Shown here: positions 17,163 to 25,966 of the stretch, one piece after another
Layout of the letters: each line of letters begins with the position of its first letter
Numbering within the stretch: the stretch's first letter is position 1
Source: Parolsenella massiliensis
Lineage (GTDB): Bacteria; Actinomycetota; Coriobacteriia; Coriobacteriales; Atopobiaceae
Assembly: GCF_900143685.1 (NCBI RefSeq)
Contig: NZ_LT671675.1
Span: 1-64,000, forward strand
Direction of reading: 5' to 3'
Length of the DNA stretch: 64,000 nucleotides
Translations under genes and position numbers: made by a program
The notes under the pieces: model-generated
The model's database searches: none
What the model saw: only the letters and a program-made list of their open reading frames with translations
What the model was told of the DNA's origin: nothing

Positions 17163-17843
17163 ATGAAGTTCTTTATCGACACCGCCAACCTTGATGAGAT
17201 CCGCGAGGCCGAGGCCTGGGGTATCCTCGCAGGCGTTACCACCAATCCGTCCCTGTATGCCAAGACGGGCGGCAAGCTTGCCGACTTCGAGAACCACATG
17301 GCCAAGATCTGCGAGATCTGCAAGGACATCCCCGTCTCCGCCGAGTCCACCGCCGAGACGACCGAGGACATGGTTGCCGAGGGCCGTCGCCTGGCCGCCA
17401 TCGCCCCCAACATCGTCGTGAAGCTCCCGATCTGTGAGGCCTCGCTTCCCGCGTGCCACACGCTTGCTACCGAGGGCATCCGCGTCAACATGACGCTCAT
17501 CTTCTCGGCCCCGCAGGCCCTGCTCGCCGCCAGCGCCGGCGCCCGCTACATCTCGCCGTTCGTTGGTCGCTTCGAGGACTGCGGCGAGGACGGCATCGAG
17601 CAGCTCGAGACCGTCGTCACCTGCGTCAAGAACTACGAGTACGGCTACTGGGAGCAGGAGGGCGGCCCGGAGATTATCACCGCCTCCGTGCGCACCCCGC
17701 ACCACGTGACGCAGGCCGCCCTCATGGGCGCCGACATCGCCACGGTGCCGTTCGCCGCGCTTAAGAAGTGCGTCCACCACCCGCTTACAGACAAGGGCCT
17801 CGCGTCCTTCGCCGCCGACTGGGAGAAGGTCGTGAACGCCTAG
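17163..17843 (+). CDS. Small transaldolase / fructose-6-phosphate aldolase family
   Basis: A 226-residue TalC/Fsa-type transaldolase. The catalytic Schiff-base lysine is Lys87 in NIVVKLPI; MKFFIDTANLDEIREAEAWG and GVTTNPSL are diagnostic, as is the phosphate-binding SPFVGR. It interconverts sugar phosphates with transketolase, completing the non-oxidative pentose phosphate part of this locus, or acts as a fructose-6-phosphate aldolase. ATG 17163 follows GGGAGGGAC; an earlier in-frame start at 17136 lacks one. Confidence 0.93.
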   Translation: MKFFIDTANLDEIREAEAWGILAGVTTNPSLYAKTGGKLADFENHMAKICEICKDIPVSAESTAETTEDMVAEGRRLAAIAPNIVVKLPICEASLPACHTLATEGIRVNMTLIFSAPQALLAASAGARYISPFVGRFEDCGEDGIEQLETVVTCVKNYEYGYWEQEGGPEIITASVRTPHHVTQAALMGADIATVPFAALKKCVHHPLTDKGLASFAADWEKVVNA

Positions 17844-17863
17844 GTCATCCCTAGGGTTTTGAT

Positions 17864-17905
17864 TGGGGCGCCGGTCCGCATGGGCTGGCGCCCCTTGCTG
17901 TTTTT
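17864..17905 (+). terminator. Transaldolase terminator
   Basis: GGGGCGCC (17865-17872) pairs with GGCGCCCC (17887-17894) and is followed by TTGCTGTTTTT. Confidence 0.88.
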
Positions 17906-18034
17906 GGGCGTCAGGGGCCGGTTTCTCCGTCCTGGCCGCGCTTAGGCCATATGTGGCCTGTGTGGGGTCTGTCTCGCATTTGCTATGATTGAGCGCGTGT
18001 CAACCTTCCTATCGCGCGAAAAAAGGAGCAATAA

Positions 18035-19108
18035 GTGGCCAACCACTTCCGCAGCAGCGAGGGACAGGACGGCATGGCTCCGGTGCAGCAGCCCGAGACC
18101 CCCATGCCGAACGAACAGCAGACCGCGCCCGCCGATCCCGTCGGCACGACGCAGGCTGCCCCTCTGTACGAGGCCCCGGCCCAGCCGGCGCCCCAGCCCG
18201 CCCAGGCCCAGCCTGTTGCGGCATCGAGGATTCCCTCCCTTGACATTCCCGTCATGAACCAGGCACCCCAGGCGCAGCAGGGCAACCCCGTGAGCGCACC
18301 CGCGCCAGCCGACAACTTCGACCCGACGAACGAGGCTGGCTTCACCACGGCGTTTGCGCCCATCACCGACGAGGCCGACACGAGGTCCGTCAACGCCGGC
18401 GGCACGCCCGTCATCTCGTTCCAGGACGTCTCGATGGTCTATCCCGCCCAGCCGAACAAGCCGGCCCTGCAGGGCGTGAACGTTGACGTCTACGCAGGCG
18501 AGTTCGTCTTCCTCGTGGGCCACTCCGGCTCGGGCAAGTCGACGTTCCTCAAGCTCATCACCCGCGAGCTCAAGCCGTCGCACGGCCGCGTCATGGTTGC
18601 CGGCCAGGACCTCACGAGCATGCGCAACTGGAAGGTGCCCTACCTTCGCCGCCAGATCGGCTGCGTGTTCCAGGACTTCAAGCTCCTGCCCGACAAGACG
18701 ATCTTCGACAACGTCGCCTTTGCCCTCGAGTGCATTGGCAAGCCGCGCTCGGTCGTGCGCGCCCAGGTCCCCGAGGTGCTTCGCCTCGTTGGCCTTGGCG
18801 AGAAGATGGACGTCTACCCCGACCAGCTCTCCGGTGGCGAGCAGCAGCGCGTCTCCGTTGCCCGCGCCATGGTCAACCGTCCCCCGCTGCTCGTCTGCGA
18901 CGAGCCCACGGGCAACCTCGACCCGGCGATCTCGCTCGGCATCATGAAGCTGCTCGAGCGAATCAACCGCACGGGCACGACCGTCCTCATGGCCACGCAC
19001 GACCGCGAGATGGTCGACTCCATGCGCAAGCGCGTTATCGCGCTCGAGGCCGGTCACGTTGTCCGAGACGAGGAGAGGGGAGGCTACGGCTACTATGGCT
19101 CCTTCTAA
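18035..19108 (+). CDS. ftsE: Cell-division ABC ATPase FtsE with long N-terminal extension
   Basis: A 357-residue protein. Residues 125-357 are a complete FtsE ATPase: Walker [10 protein letters not shown] (162-170), Q-loop [17 protein letters not shown], signature LSGGEQQR, Walker [14 protein letters not shown]. It works with FtsX to activate peptidoglycan hydrolysis at the septum. Residues 1-124 are a proline-, alanine- and glutamine-rich disordered extension absent from ordinary FtsE (about 220-230 residues). GTG 18035 has AAAGGAGC upstream, and the frame has no better start nearer the ATPase domain. It overlaps ftsX by 14 bp. Confidence 0.94.
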   Translation: MANHFRSSEGQDGMAPVQQPETPMPNEQQTAPADPVGTTQAAPLYEAPAQPAPQPAQAQPVAASRIPSLDIPVMNQAPQAQQGNPVSAPAPADNFDPTNEAGFTTAFAPITDEADTRSVNAGGTPVISFQDVSMVYPAQPNKPALQGVNVDVYAGEFVFLVGHSGSGKSTFLKLITRELKPSHGRVMVAGQDLTSMRNWKVPYLRRQIGCVFQDFKLLPDKTIFDNVAFALECIGKPRSVVRAQVPEVLRLVGLGEKMDVYPDQLSGGEQQRVSVARAMVNRPPLLVCDEPTGNLDPAISLGIMKLLERINRTGTTVLMATHDREMVDSMRKRVIALEAGHVVRDEERGGYGYYGSF

Positions 19109-20042
19109 CTTTGGCTATTCGCTCCGCGAGGCGGGGCATCACTTCGTGCGCAACGGCTCGTCCACGTTCGGCGCCGTCGTCACGATCTTCCTCTCGCTGT
19201 TCATCATCGGCCTGTTCGCGATGGGCTCCGTGCTGCTCGACGGCATGGTGGGCACCGTGGAGGACCAGGTCACGATCCAGGCGTTCCTGTCCGACGACGC
19301 GTCCCAGGACGCCGTCGACGCCCTCCAGTCCAAGATCTCCGGCTGGAGCGAGGTCGAGTCCGTCACGTACAAGAGCAAGGACGAGGCCCTGGCCGAGTAT
19401 CGCGAGACCATGACGCAGCGCAACGCCTCCGACGCCGTCGCCGCGCTCGATGACCGCAACCCGATCCCGGCCTCCATCGTCATCAAGCTTCGCGACCCGC
19501 AGGACGTCGAGAACGTCGCCAAGCGCCTTGGCACCGACTCAGACTTCGCCGCCGTCGCGGACGTCACGACGGCCGATGACGGCACCACGTCCGACCCCGC
19601 CGACCAGGTCCAGTACGGACAGGGCACCGTCGAGCGCCTCTTCACGGTCACGAACTGGATTCGCGTCATCATGCTCGTGCTCGTGGCGCTTCTCACGTTC
19701 GTCGCGTTCGTGTTCATCAACAACACGATTCGCCTGTCCATCTCCGCGCGTCGCCGCGAGATCGCGATCCAGCGCCTCGTGGGCGCGTCCAACAGCTTCA
19801 TCCGTGGGCCCTTCATCATGGAGGGCGTGCTCCAGGCGCTCTTTGGCTCGGTGCTCTCCATTGGCGCGCTCGAGGCCATCCGCCGCTTTGGCCTGCCCAT
19901 GCTCGCCGAGCGCATCACGTTCCTGAACTTCACCATCTCGGCCCGCGCCACGCTGTCCACCTATGGGCTGCTCGTTGCCATGGGTCTCATCATCGGCCTG
20001 TTCGGTTCCGTCATCGCCATGAGGCGCTACCTCAAGGTCTAG
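19095..20042 (+). CDS. ftsX: Cell-division permease FtsX
   Basis: A 315-residue membrane partner of FtsE: N-terminal segment (about residues 25-48), an extracellular domain (55-190) with typical VTIQAFLSDD and YKSKDEALAEY motifs, then three membrane segments near 200-225, 245-270 and 290-310. ATG 19095 lies inside the end of ftsE after GAGAGGGGAGG, giving translational coupling; the earlier frame opening at 19059 has no adjacent ribosome site. Confidence 0.95.
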   Translation: MAPSNFGYSLREAGHHFVRNGSSTFGAVVTIFLSLFIIGLFAMGSVLLDGMVGTVEDQVTIQAFLSDDASQDAVDALQSKISGWSEVESVTYKSKDEALAEYRETMTQRNASDAVAALDDRNPIPASIVIKLRDPQDVENVAKRLGTDSDFAAVADVTTADDGTTSDPADQVQYGQGTVERLFTVTNWIRVIMLVLVALLTFVAFVFINNTIRLSISARRREIAIQRLVGASNSFIRGPFIMEGVLQALFGSVLSIGALEAIRRFGLPMLAERITFLNFTISARATLSTYGLLVAMGLIIGLFGSVIAMRRYLKV

Positions 20043-20048
20043 GAGCAT

Positions 20049-22121
20049 ATGGCACGTAGGCGTCACAAGACATCTAGCTACCGTCATGCCGGTCCCACGA
20101 GGGGCCGGCATGCGGCGTATATCGGCACGCTTCACGTGGCGCGCCCGGGGTCTGCCACCGTCGAGACGCCGGAGGGGACGTTTCTCGTGGCTCGCGGCGG
20201 CCTTCGCGAGGGCATGGATGGTGACGAGGCCACCGTCGTGCTCGTGAAGCGCGGCCCCGGCGAGCCCCAGGCCGTGGTGCAGGGCGTGCTGAGGCGTGCG
20301 TGTGAGAGGTTCGTGGGAACGTTCGAGGTCGCGGGCCCGTTGGGCGCCGTCGTGGCGCTTGACGAGAGGATCAGGCGCGACTTCTTCGTGCTTCCGGACG
20401 ATGAGAGCCCGCAGCGCCTGGGCGTCGCCGAGGGAGACGTCGTCGAGGCGCGCATCCTCACGTATCCCTCGCGCCACGAGGCGGGCGTCGTTACGGTGGA
20501 GCGCAGGGTCGGGCGCCCCGAGGGTCTCGACCTGCCCATCGAGAAGATCATCGCAAGCAATGGGCTGGCGGTTCGCTTTGGCGAGCAGGCGCTTGCCCAG
20601 GCGGCTGGTATCTCCGTTGACGCAGAAGGGGCGCTTGCCGCCCAGCCTCGCAGGCGAGACCTTCGCGACCTGCTCTGCGTGACAGTGGACCCCGCCACGG
20701 CGCGAGACTTCGACGACGCCGTCTCGTGCGAGGAGCTGCCCGAGGGTGGCTGGCGCCTGGGAGTCCACATCGCCGACGTCTCCCACTACGTGCTGCCCGG
20801 AACACCCATCGACCTCGAGGCCCGTTCGCGAACGTGCTCGGCCTATCTCGTGGACCGCGTCATCCCCATGCTTCCCGAGCAGCTCTGCAACGACGCGTGC
20901 TCGCTCGTCCCGGGCCAGGACCGCCTTGCCATGAGCGTGTTCTGCACGGTGACGTGCGAGGGCGAGGTCACGGGCTCCGAGGTGTGCTGCTCCGTCATCC
21001 GCTCTAAAGCCCGCCTCAGCTATGACGAGGTTGACGCGCTGCTTGCGGGGGCCGCTCCCGATTCGCTCCCGTGCGTGGAGGGGACGGACCCGGCCCGTGT
21101 TGCCCGCGCCCTCGCCGGCCTGGACGCGCTTGCGTGCGCACGCCGGGACGTAAGACGTCGCCGCGGCTCGGTTGACTTCGATACGGTCGAGGCAAAGGTC
21201 GAGCTAGACGAGGACGGAAGCCCCGTGGGCGTCTCCGTGAGGCACCGAACGCGGGCAACGTCGCTTGTCGAGGAAGCCATGCTCGTGGCCAACGAGGCCG
21301 TGGCGGGCATGCTCGCCGGGCGCGAGGACACGCTTCCGGCGGCGTTCCGAGTCCACGAGCGCCCCGCCCCCGACTCGATGGGGCAGGCCATTCTCGCGCT
21401 GCGCGAGCTTGACGTGCTGGCGCCGGGGGAGGCGGACCGCCTTCGAGCGGCAGACCCCTTTGCCATCCAGGACGTGCTTGGGCGAGCGCATGGGACGGCG
21501 GCGGAGTTTCCCGCGAACTCCCTGCTGCTCAGGGCCCAGAAGCGAGCCGTCTACCTGCCGAGAAACGACGGCCACTACGCACTGGGCGCCCGGGCGTACT
21601 GCCACTTCACCTCGCCCATCCGCCGCTACCCGGACGTCACCGTGCATCGCGCGCTCAAGGTGCTCATCGGCATGGCCGCAGACGCCGGCATGGACGCCAA
21701 GACGCGCACGCGCGAGCTTGCCGCCCTGCCACAGCTGTGCCGCACCTGCTCCGATCGCGAGCGCGCCGCAGACGCGGCCAGCCGCGAGAGCCAGCAGGTG
21801 AAGATGGCCGAGCTCTATGCCAGGCATGCGGGCGAGAGCTTCTCCGGCATCGTGGTGGGCGTGGAGCGCTACGGCCTGTTCGTCCGCCTCGACGAGACGT
21901 GTGCCGAGGGGCTTCTCCCCACGAGGGCGCTGGGGGACGAGTGGTTTGCCTACGATGAGGGTACGATGTGTCTCACGGGCGAGTCCACGGGCAGGGTCTG
22001 GCGGCTTGGCCAACGCGTTGCCGTGACCGTCTCCGGATGCAAGCCCGAGAAGGGCCAGATCGATTTCACGCTTGCGCGTGGCGCGCGCCCAGGCCGTGCC
22101 ACCCGAAAGGACGAGAGATGA
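20049..22121 (+). CDS. rnr: Ribonuclease R-like 3'-5' exoribonuclease
   Basis: A 690-residue RNase II/R family enzyme. It has cold-shock-like N-terminal domains, the RNB catalytic domain with the metal-binding aspartates in VTVDPATARDFDDAVS and the HIADVSHYV motif, the FTSPIRRYPDVTVHRAL motif, and a C-terminal S1 domain (FSGIVVGVERYGLFVRL) with a basic tail. It degrades structured RNA and, with SmpB-tmRNA, defective mRNAs; smpB and ssrA are just downstream. ATG 20049 follows AGGAGC; its stop overlaps the next start in ATGA. Confidence 0.95.
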   Translation: MARRRHKTSSYRHAGPTRGRHAAYIGTLHVARPGSATVETPEGTFLVARGGLREGMDGDEATVVLVKRGPGEPQAVVQGVLRRACERFVGTFEVAGPLGAVVALDERIRRDFFVLPDDESPQRLGVAEGDVVEARILTYPSRHEAGVVTVERRVGRPEGLDLPIEKIIASNGLAVRFGEQALAQAAGISVDAEGALAAQPRRRDLRDLLCVTVDPATARDFDDAVSCEELPEGGWRLGVHIADVSHYVLPGTPIDLEARSRTCSAYLVDRVIPMLPEQLCNDACSLVPGQDRLAMSVFCTVTCEGEVTGSEVCCSVIRSKARLSYDEVDALLAGAAPDSLPCVEGTDPARVARALAGLDALACARRDVRRRRGSVDFDTVEAKVELDEDGSPVGVSVRHRTRATSLVEEAMLVANEAVAGMLAGREDTLPAAFRVHERPAPDSMGQAILALRELDVLAPGEADRLRAADPFAIQDVLGRAHGTAAEFPANSLLLRAQKRAVYLPRNDGHYALGARAYCHFTSPIRRYPDVTVHRALKVLIGMAADAGMDAKTRTRELAALPQLCRTCSDRERAADAASRESQQVKMAELYARHAGESFSGIVVGVERYGLFVRLDETCAEGLLPTRALGDEWFAYDEGTMCLTGESTGRVWRLGQRVAVTVSGCKPEKGQIDFTLARGARPGRATRKDER

Positions 22122-22981
22122 ACGAGCGCACGAACATGACCGACGAGCTCGACGCCGCCGAGGGCCTCATCGCCGGCGGCCAGGCCAACCTTGCCGCGGA
22201 GCTTCTCGAGCGCCTTGCGGCGGATGCCGAGGAGTACGTCGACCGCAACTGCCCCACAACCGACGAGGTCCAGTGGTTCAGCTTCCCCACCATCTTCGAG
22301 CGCCTGTGCTATCGGCGCGTGGAGAAGGATCCCCGCGAGCTCAAGGACGTGGGCGAGCCCCTCGACCGTCTCTACGCCGACCTGGCGTTTGCGCTCGTGA
22401 ACGAGGGGGACTACGCGGCTGCCACCGAGGCGCTGCGCCAGGCGGTGCGTTGGAACCCGATGGGCTGCGGCTATCGCCTCGACCTTGCCGAGCTGTACCG
22501 CACGAACGGGGACGTTGACGAGTACCTTGCCCTCACGTTCTCCGTGTTCGAGCGCGCGAGTGACGTGCGCCACCTCGTGCGCGCCTTCTGCAACTTCGCG
22601 CGCCACTTCATGGACACGGGCGCCGACTCCGCCGCTGCCGCCGCGCTGCGCTGCGCGCGCCGCCTCGATTGGCCCGACGCCGTTCTCGAGGACCTGCTCG
22701 AGCGCGTGAAGGGCACTGCGTGCGACCCCGACTCGCTCACAGACGAGCAGGCGAGCTCCGTCATGGCCGAGAACGGCCTGCCCGACGGCGCGAACGCCGA
22801 GGTGGCCCTCTGCATGCTCATGTGCGCAACCGACTCCGCCGCCAGTGGCGACCGCAACCTCGCCACGACGCTCACCGTCCGCGCGCGCGACCTGGTGGGG
22901 GCGCCGGCCGTGAAGGCGCTGCTCGAGCTCATCCGCAGTGCGGATGCCGAGAACGGGGGCGCAGACCATGCCGATGCCTAA
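22118..22981 (+). CDS. TPR-like conserved protein between rnr and smpB
   Basis: A 287-residue helical protein with tetratricopeptide-like segments (for example LYADLAFALVNEGDYAAATEAL and LDLAELYRTNGDVDEYL, joined here as separate blocks). No catalytic motif or signal peptide is visible. It starts inside the rnr stop (ATGA at 22118) and overlaps the smpB start, so it belongs to an rnr-TPR-smpB operon. An involvement in trans-translation or RNA decay is plausible from position only. Confidence 0.8.
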   Translation: MNERTNMTDELDAAEGLIAGGQANLAAELLERLAADAEEYVDRNCPTTDEVQWFSFPTIFERLCYRRVEKDPRELKDVGEPLDRLYADLAFALVNEGDYAAATEALRQAVRWNPMGCGYRLDLAELYRTNGDVDEYLALTFSVFERASDVRHLVRAFCNFARHFMDTGADSAAAAALRCARRLDWPDAVLEDLLERVKGTACDPDSLTDEQASSVMAENGLPDGANAEVALCMLMCATDSAASGDRNLATTLTVRARDLVGAPAVKALLELIRSADAENGGADHADA

Positions 22982-23444
22982 GAAGCGCGAGCGCAGAAGC
23001 ATTGCCAAGAACCGCTCCGCGCGCCACGAGTACGTGATCGAGGAGACGTTCGAGGCGGGTCTCGTGCTCAAGGGCACCGAGGTGAGGAGCCTACGCGAGA
23101 GGGCCTGCCAGATCACGGACTCCTTCTGCCTCATCCGCAACGGCGAGTGCTGGCTGCACGGCGTCCACATCCCGCCGTTCTCGCACGGAACCATCTTCAA
23201 CGTGGACTCCGACCGCAAGCGCAAGCTGCTGCTGCACCGCAAGCAGATCGACTACCTGGACGGCAAGCTGCGCACGAAGGGCATGGCGCTCGTGCCGCTC
23301 GAGCTCGTCTTCGACGACCACAACCGCGTGAAGGTCGTCATCGGCCTCGGCCGCGGCAAGAAGCTCTATGACAAGCGAGCCGACATGGCCAAGCGCGACA
23401 CCGACCGCGAGATTGCCCGCGCCCTCAAGGAGCGCAACCGCTAG
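22968..23444 (+). CDS. smpB: tmRNA-binding protein SmpB
   Basis: A 158-residue SmpB. The OB-fold core is recognisable from KNRSARHEYVIEETFEAGLV through GTEVRSLRERACQITDSF and ends in the basic helix YDKRADMAKRDTDREIARAL that mimics an anticodon. It delivers tmRNA to stalled ribosomes. ATG 22968 has a GGGGG at 22955-22959; ATG 22974 is an alternative. Its partner RNA is encoded about 420 bp downstream. Confidence 0.97.
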   Translation: MPMPKKRERRSIAKNRSARHEYVIEETFEAGLVLKGTEVRSLRERACQITDSFCLIRNGECWLHGVHIPPFSHGTIFNVDSDRKRKLLLHRKQIDYLDGKLRTKGMALVPLELVFDDHNRVKVVIGLGRGKKLYDKRADMAKRDTDREIARALKERNR

Positions 23445-23548
23445 GCGCTGCGGTGGCGATTGTTCGTCTCGCGCAATTCGCGGATGGGTATAGTAGGGCG
23501 CGTCAGCGCATGAGCCCGCGCGTGCGGGCGGCACGAAGGGAGGCCGTC

Positions 23549-23779
23549 ATGGCCGAGGAGTCCACGTTCGATCGCGTCGTCAAGATCCTGCAGGAGCAGG
23601 ACGGCCTTGAGGACGTCGAGTTCACCAACGATACGTCGCTTACCGACCTTGGCCTGGACAGCCTTGCCATCGTCGAGGCCACGATGGCCTGCGAGGACGA
23701 GTTTGGCGTCGAGTTCGACGTCGACGACGCCCCCGAGACGGTCGGCGACCTGGTCGACATGATCGACTCGCTGCTCTAG
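23549..23779 (+). CDS. acpP: Acyl carrier protein
   Basis: A 76-residue acidic acyl carrier protein with the phosphopantetheine attachment serine in LGLDSLAIVE. ATG 23549 has AAGGGAGG upstream; the frame is open further up but without a start signal. It is isolated from other fatty acid genes, lying between smpB and ssrA; the AcpS that could modify it is encoded at 28622. It may serve fatty acid synthesis or a specialised acyl pathway. Confidence 0.93.
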   Translation: MAEESTFDRVVKILQEQDGLEDVEFTNDTSLTDLGLDSLAIVEATMACEDEFGVEFDVDDAPETVGDLVDMIDSLL

Positions 23780-23860
23780 GTTCGGGTAGAATCACTCTCG
23801 CGGCGTTGCCGCATGTTCATTGACAGCTCGCATGGTGGCCTTGTCCCCATCCACACCCGT

Positions 23861-24225
23861 GGGGGCGACTGGTTTCGACAGGGTGGTCCTGAGGTGGGCA
23901 GCAAGCCGTGGTCTCCTCGCCACGTTAAACAGGGGTACCGTCAAATTGAATTGACGACAACTCTTACCAGGGCTCTTACGCCCTCGCTGCTTAATTAATT
24001 AGCGGCCGTCAAAGCGGGGATTTCTCCTGTTCCCGCGGCGACGTCATTTTAGGGAGATGCGCGCGCGGACGTCGCTGGTATGCCGCGCGCTAAGCCTGAA
24101 CCAGCTGGGGCGCCGAGCGCGGGTCACGGAGTGTGACGCGCCCGAGACTCAATCGGTGACTGAGCTTGGAGACACCTGCCAGGGGACTGTTCTGGACCGG
24201 AGTTCGATCCTCCGCGCCTCCACCA
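23861..24225 (+). ncRNA. ssrA: Transfer-messenger RNA (tmRNA)
   Basis: A one-piece tmRNA of 365 nt. The 5' end GGGGGCG (23861-23867) pairs with CGCCTCC (24215-24221) to form the acceptor stem, followed by A and an encoded CCA (24223-24225). The 5' GGCGACTGGTTTCGACA signature and the T-arm GTTCGATCC are present. The tag frame ends at TAA 23992-23994 and reads DDNSYQGSYALAA (from GAC 23953), with a TGA in that frame at 23947-23949, so the resume codon must be at 23950 or later and is not an alanine codon. Additional stop codons follow. Confidence 0.97.
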
Positions 24226-24236
24226 TGTAGCTACTT

Positions 24237-24270
24237 GCCGGTAGGCGCATAACGCGCCTGCCGGCTTTTT
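24237..24270 (+). terminator. ssrA terminator
   Basis: GCCGGTAGGCGC pairs with GCGCCTGCCGGC and is followed by TTTTT, 12 nt after the tmRNA CCA end. Confidence 0.9.
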
Positions 24271-24282
24271 CATGCGTAACGT

Positions 24283-24350
24283 GAGCGGAGGATCGAACTC
24301 TGTGCAGGGCGCGAGCGTAAAGAAAACGCGTGAGCGGAGGGCCGAACTCC
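24283..24350. repeat. Two direct copies of an inverted tmRNA T-arm sequence
   Basis: GAGCGGAGGATCGAACTC (24283-24300) and GAGCGGAGGGCCGAACTC (24332-24349) are direct repeats. The first contains GCGGAGGATCGAACTC, which is the exact reverse complement of the tmRNA T-arm at 24200-24215. They lie just past the ssrA terminator, as expected for remnants at an integration hot spot. Confidence 0.75.
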
Positions 24351-24436
24351 CCGGACTGACGCCGCGTTATGTAAGGTAATCGGGTATAAGCAAGACATTG
24401 GCCTCGATTGGCGAGAATGACGCGAGGGGAGCAACC

Positions 24437-25357
24437 ATGGCGCTGGGAATCTTTGGCAGGGGCAAGGCCGAGTCGGCCGAGGAGAACGCGATGGGCGCGC
24501 CTCGCACGGGCGTCGACCTCGTCCTCGAGGGCGGCGGTATGCGCGGGCTGTTCACCGCCGGCGTGCTTGACGTGCTGCAGGAGCAGGGCGTCTACGGCTT
24601 TGACACGGTGTGGGGCGTCTCCGCCGGAGCCATCAACGCCGCGAGCTACCTGTCTCGCCAACAGGGCCGCTACATGCGCGAGAGCCTGGCCTTCAGGGAC
24701 GACCCGCGTTTCATGAGCCTCAAGTCGTTCGCCAAGACCGGAGACATCGCCGGGGCGGACTTTCTCTACCACCAAATCCAAGACGTGATCGACCCCTTCG
24801 ACTACGAGACGTTTGCCCAGCGCAGGAGCCGCTTCGTTGCTGTGGCCTCGAGCCTGGCGTTCGGAACGCCCGCCTATCTCGAGGTGAGGAGCCTACCGGA
24901 GGAGGTCGACAAGGTGCGTGCCTCCGCCTCGCTTCCCGTGGTGTCCCGCATTGTCGAGCTGGAGGAGGGCCGCTTCCTCGACGGCGGTACCACCGACTCC
25001 GTGCCCGTCGAGCGAGCCCTCGAGGAGGGGGCCGACACGGCCGTCGTGGTCCTCACCCAGGATCGCGGCTTCGAGAAGAAGCCCGCGCTCGAGCTCCAGG
25101 CCCTGGCAGATCGCCGCTACGCCAGCTATCCCTACTACCTCGAGGCGATGAGGAGCCGCCCGCAGCGCTACAATGCGCAGCGCGAGCGCATCTGGGAGCT
25201 CGAGCGCGAGGGAAAGATCGTCGTCGTGGCCCCGTCGAGTCCCGTCACCGTTGGGAGCACGTCTGGCTCCGATGGCGAGGGCCTGCTTCGCCTGTACCTC
25301 GACGGAAGGCGGCAGGCAGCCGGTTCCCTCGACGCGATTCGCTCGCTTGGAGCCTAG
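24437..25357 (+). CDS. Patatin-like phospholipase family protein
   Basis: A 306-residue patatin-fold serine hydrolase. The oxyanion loop GGGMRG (32-37), nucleophile elbow GVSAG (60-64, Ser62) and catalytic aspartate in FLDGGTTDSVP are all present, giving a complete Ser-Asp dyad. It belongs to the YjjU/RssA-like bacterial subgroup, probably acting on phospholipid or other acyl esters in the cytoplasm. ATG 24437 has GAGGGGAGC upstream and is preferred over an opening at 24398. It is a single-gene unit between ssrA and the ribosomal protein operon. Confidence 0.9.
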   Translation: MALGIFGRGKAESAEENAMGAPRTGVDLVLEGGGMRGLFTAGVLDVLQEQGVYGFDTVWGVSAGAINAASYLSRQQGRYMRESLAFRDDPRFMSLKSFAKTGDIAGADFLYHQIQDVIDPFDYETFAQRRSRFVAVASSLAFGTPAYLEVRSLPEEVDKVRASASLPVVSRIVELEEGRFLDGGTTDSVPVERALEEGADTAVVVLTQDRGFEKKPALELQALADRRYASYPYYLEAMRSRPQRYNAQRERIWELEREGKIVVVAPSSPVTVGSTSGSDGEGLLRLYLDGRRQAAGSLDAIRSLGA

Positions 25358-25423
25358 GGGTCCCTCCGCGGTCCCACATGTGGGAACTATTTGCGAATCC
25401 AGGCAAAAACCCGTGCGTTTTCC

Positions 25424-25451
25424 TTGAACTTCTCTGCCCGTGCGCTACACT
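25424..25451 (+). promoter_or_regulatory. Candidate promoter of rplM-rpsI
   Basis: TTGAAC (25424-25429) and TACACT (25446-25451) are separated by 16 bases, about 75 bp before rplM. Just upstream lies the palindrome CCCACATGTGGG (25374-25385). Confidence 0.55.
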
Positions 25452-25525
25452 TGGAAAGCTTCTTTTGCAGAGCCCCGTAACCTCGTAAAAGAACAAAGCA
25501 ACACGTAAGCACACGGAGGAGTCAA

Positions 25526-25963
25526 ATGAAGTCGACTCAGTACGCCAAGCCCGGCGAGGTCACCCGTAATTGGGTCCTCATCGATGCTGAGGGCGCCACG
25601 CTCGGCCGTCTGGCCACGAAGGCAGCCATGATCCTTCGCGGCAAGAACAAGCCGCAGTACACCCCCCACACCGACACGGGTGACTTCGTCGTCATCATCA
25701 ACGCCGATAAGGTCCAGCTTACCGGTGTCAAGGCCGACAGCAAGCGCTACTGGCGCTACAGCGGTTGGCTGGGCGGCATGAAGTTCGAGAGCTTCAAGGA
25801 GGCCATGGAGAAGCACCCCGAGCGCGTCGTCGAGCACGCCGTCAAGGGCATGCTTCCCAAGACCACGCTTGGCCGTCAGCAGTTCACCAAGCTCAAGGTC
25901 TATGCTGGTCCCGAGCATCCGCACGCTGCCCAGAACCCCGTTCAGATCGATTGGAGGGCCTAA
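25526..25963 (+). CDS. rplM: 50S ribosomal protein L13
   Basis: A 145-residue L13, beginning at ATG 25526 behind CGGAGGAG. Family hallmarks are [19 protein letters not shown], the basic [11 protein letters not shown] region, and [21 protein letters not shown]. First gene of the conserved rplM-rpsI operon, with rpsI starting four bases after its stop. L13 is an early assembly protein of the large subunit. Confidence 0.99.
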   Translation: MKSTQYAKPGEVTRNWVLIDAEGATLGRLATKAAMILRGKNKPQYTPHTDTGDFVVIINADKVQLTGVKADSKRYWRYSGWLGGMKFESFKEAMEKHPERVVEHAVKGMLPKTTLGRQQFTKLKVYAGPEHPHAAQNPVQIDWRA

Positions 25964-25966
25964 CCG

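Noticed and set aside
17944-17959. AGGCCATATGTGGCCT palindrome upstream of ftsE
   Set aside because: Short (6-bp arms) and without T-run or repeats nearby; not enough to call an operator or terminator.
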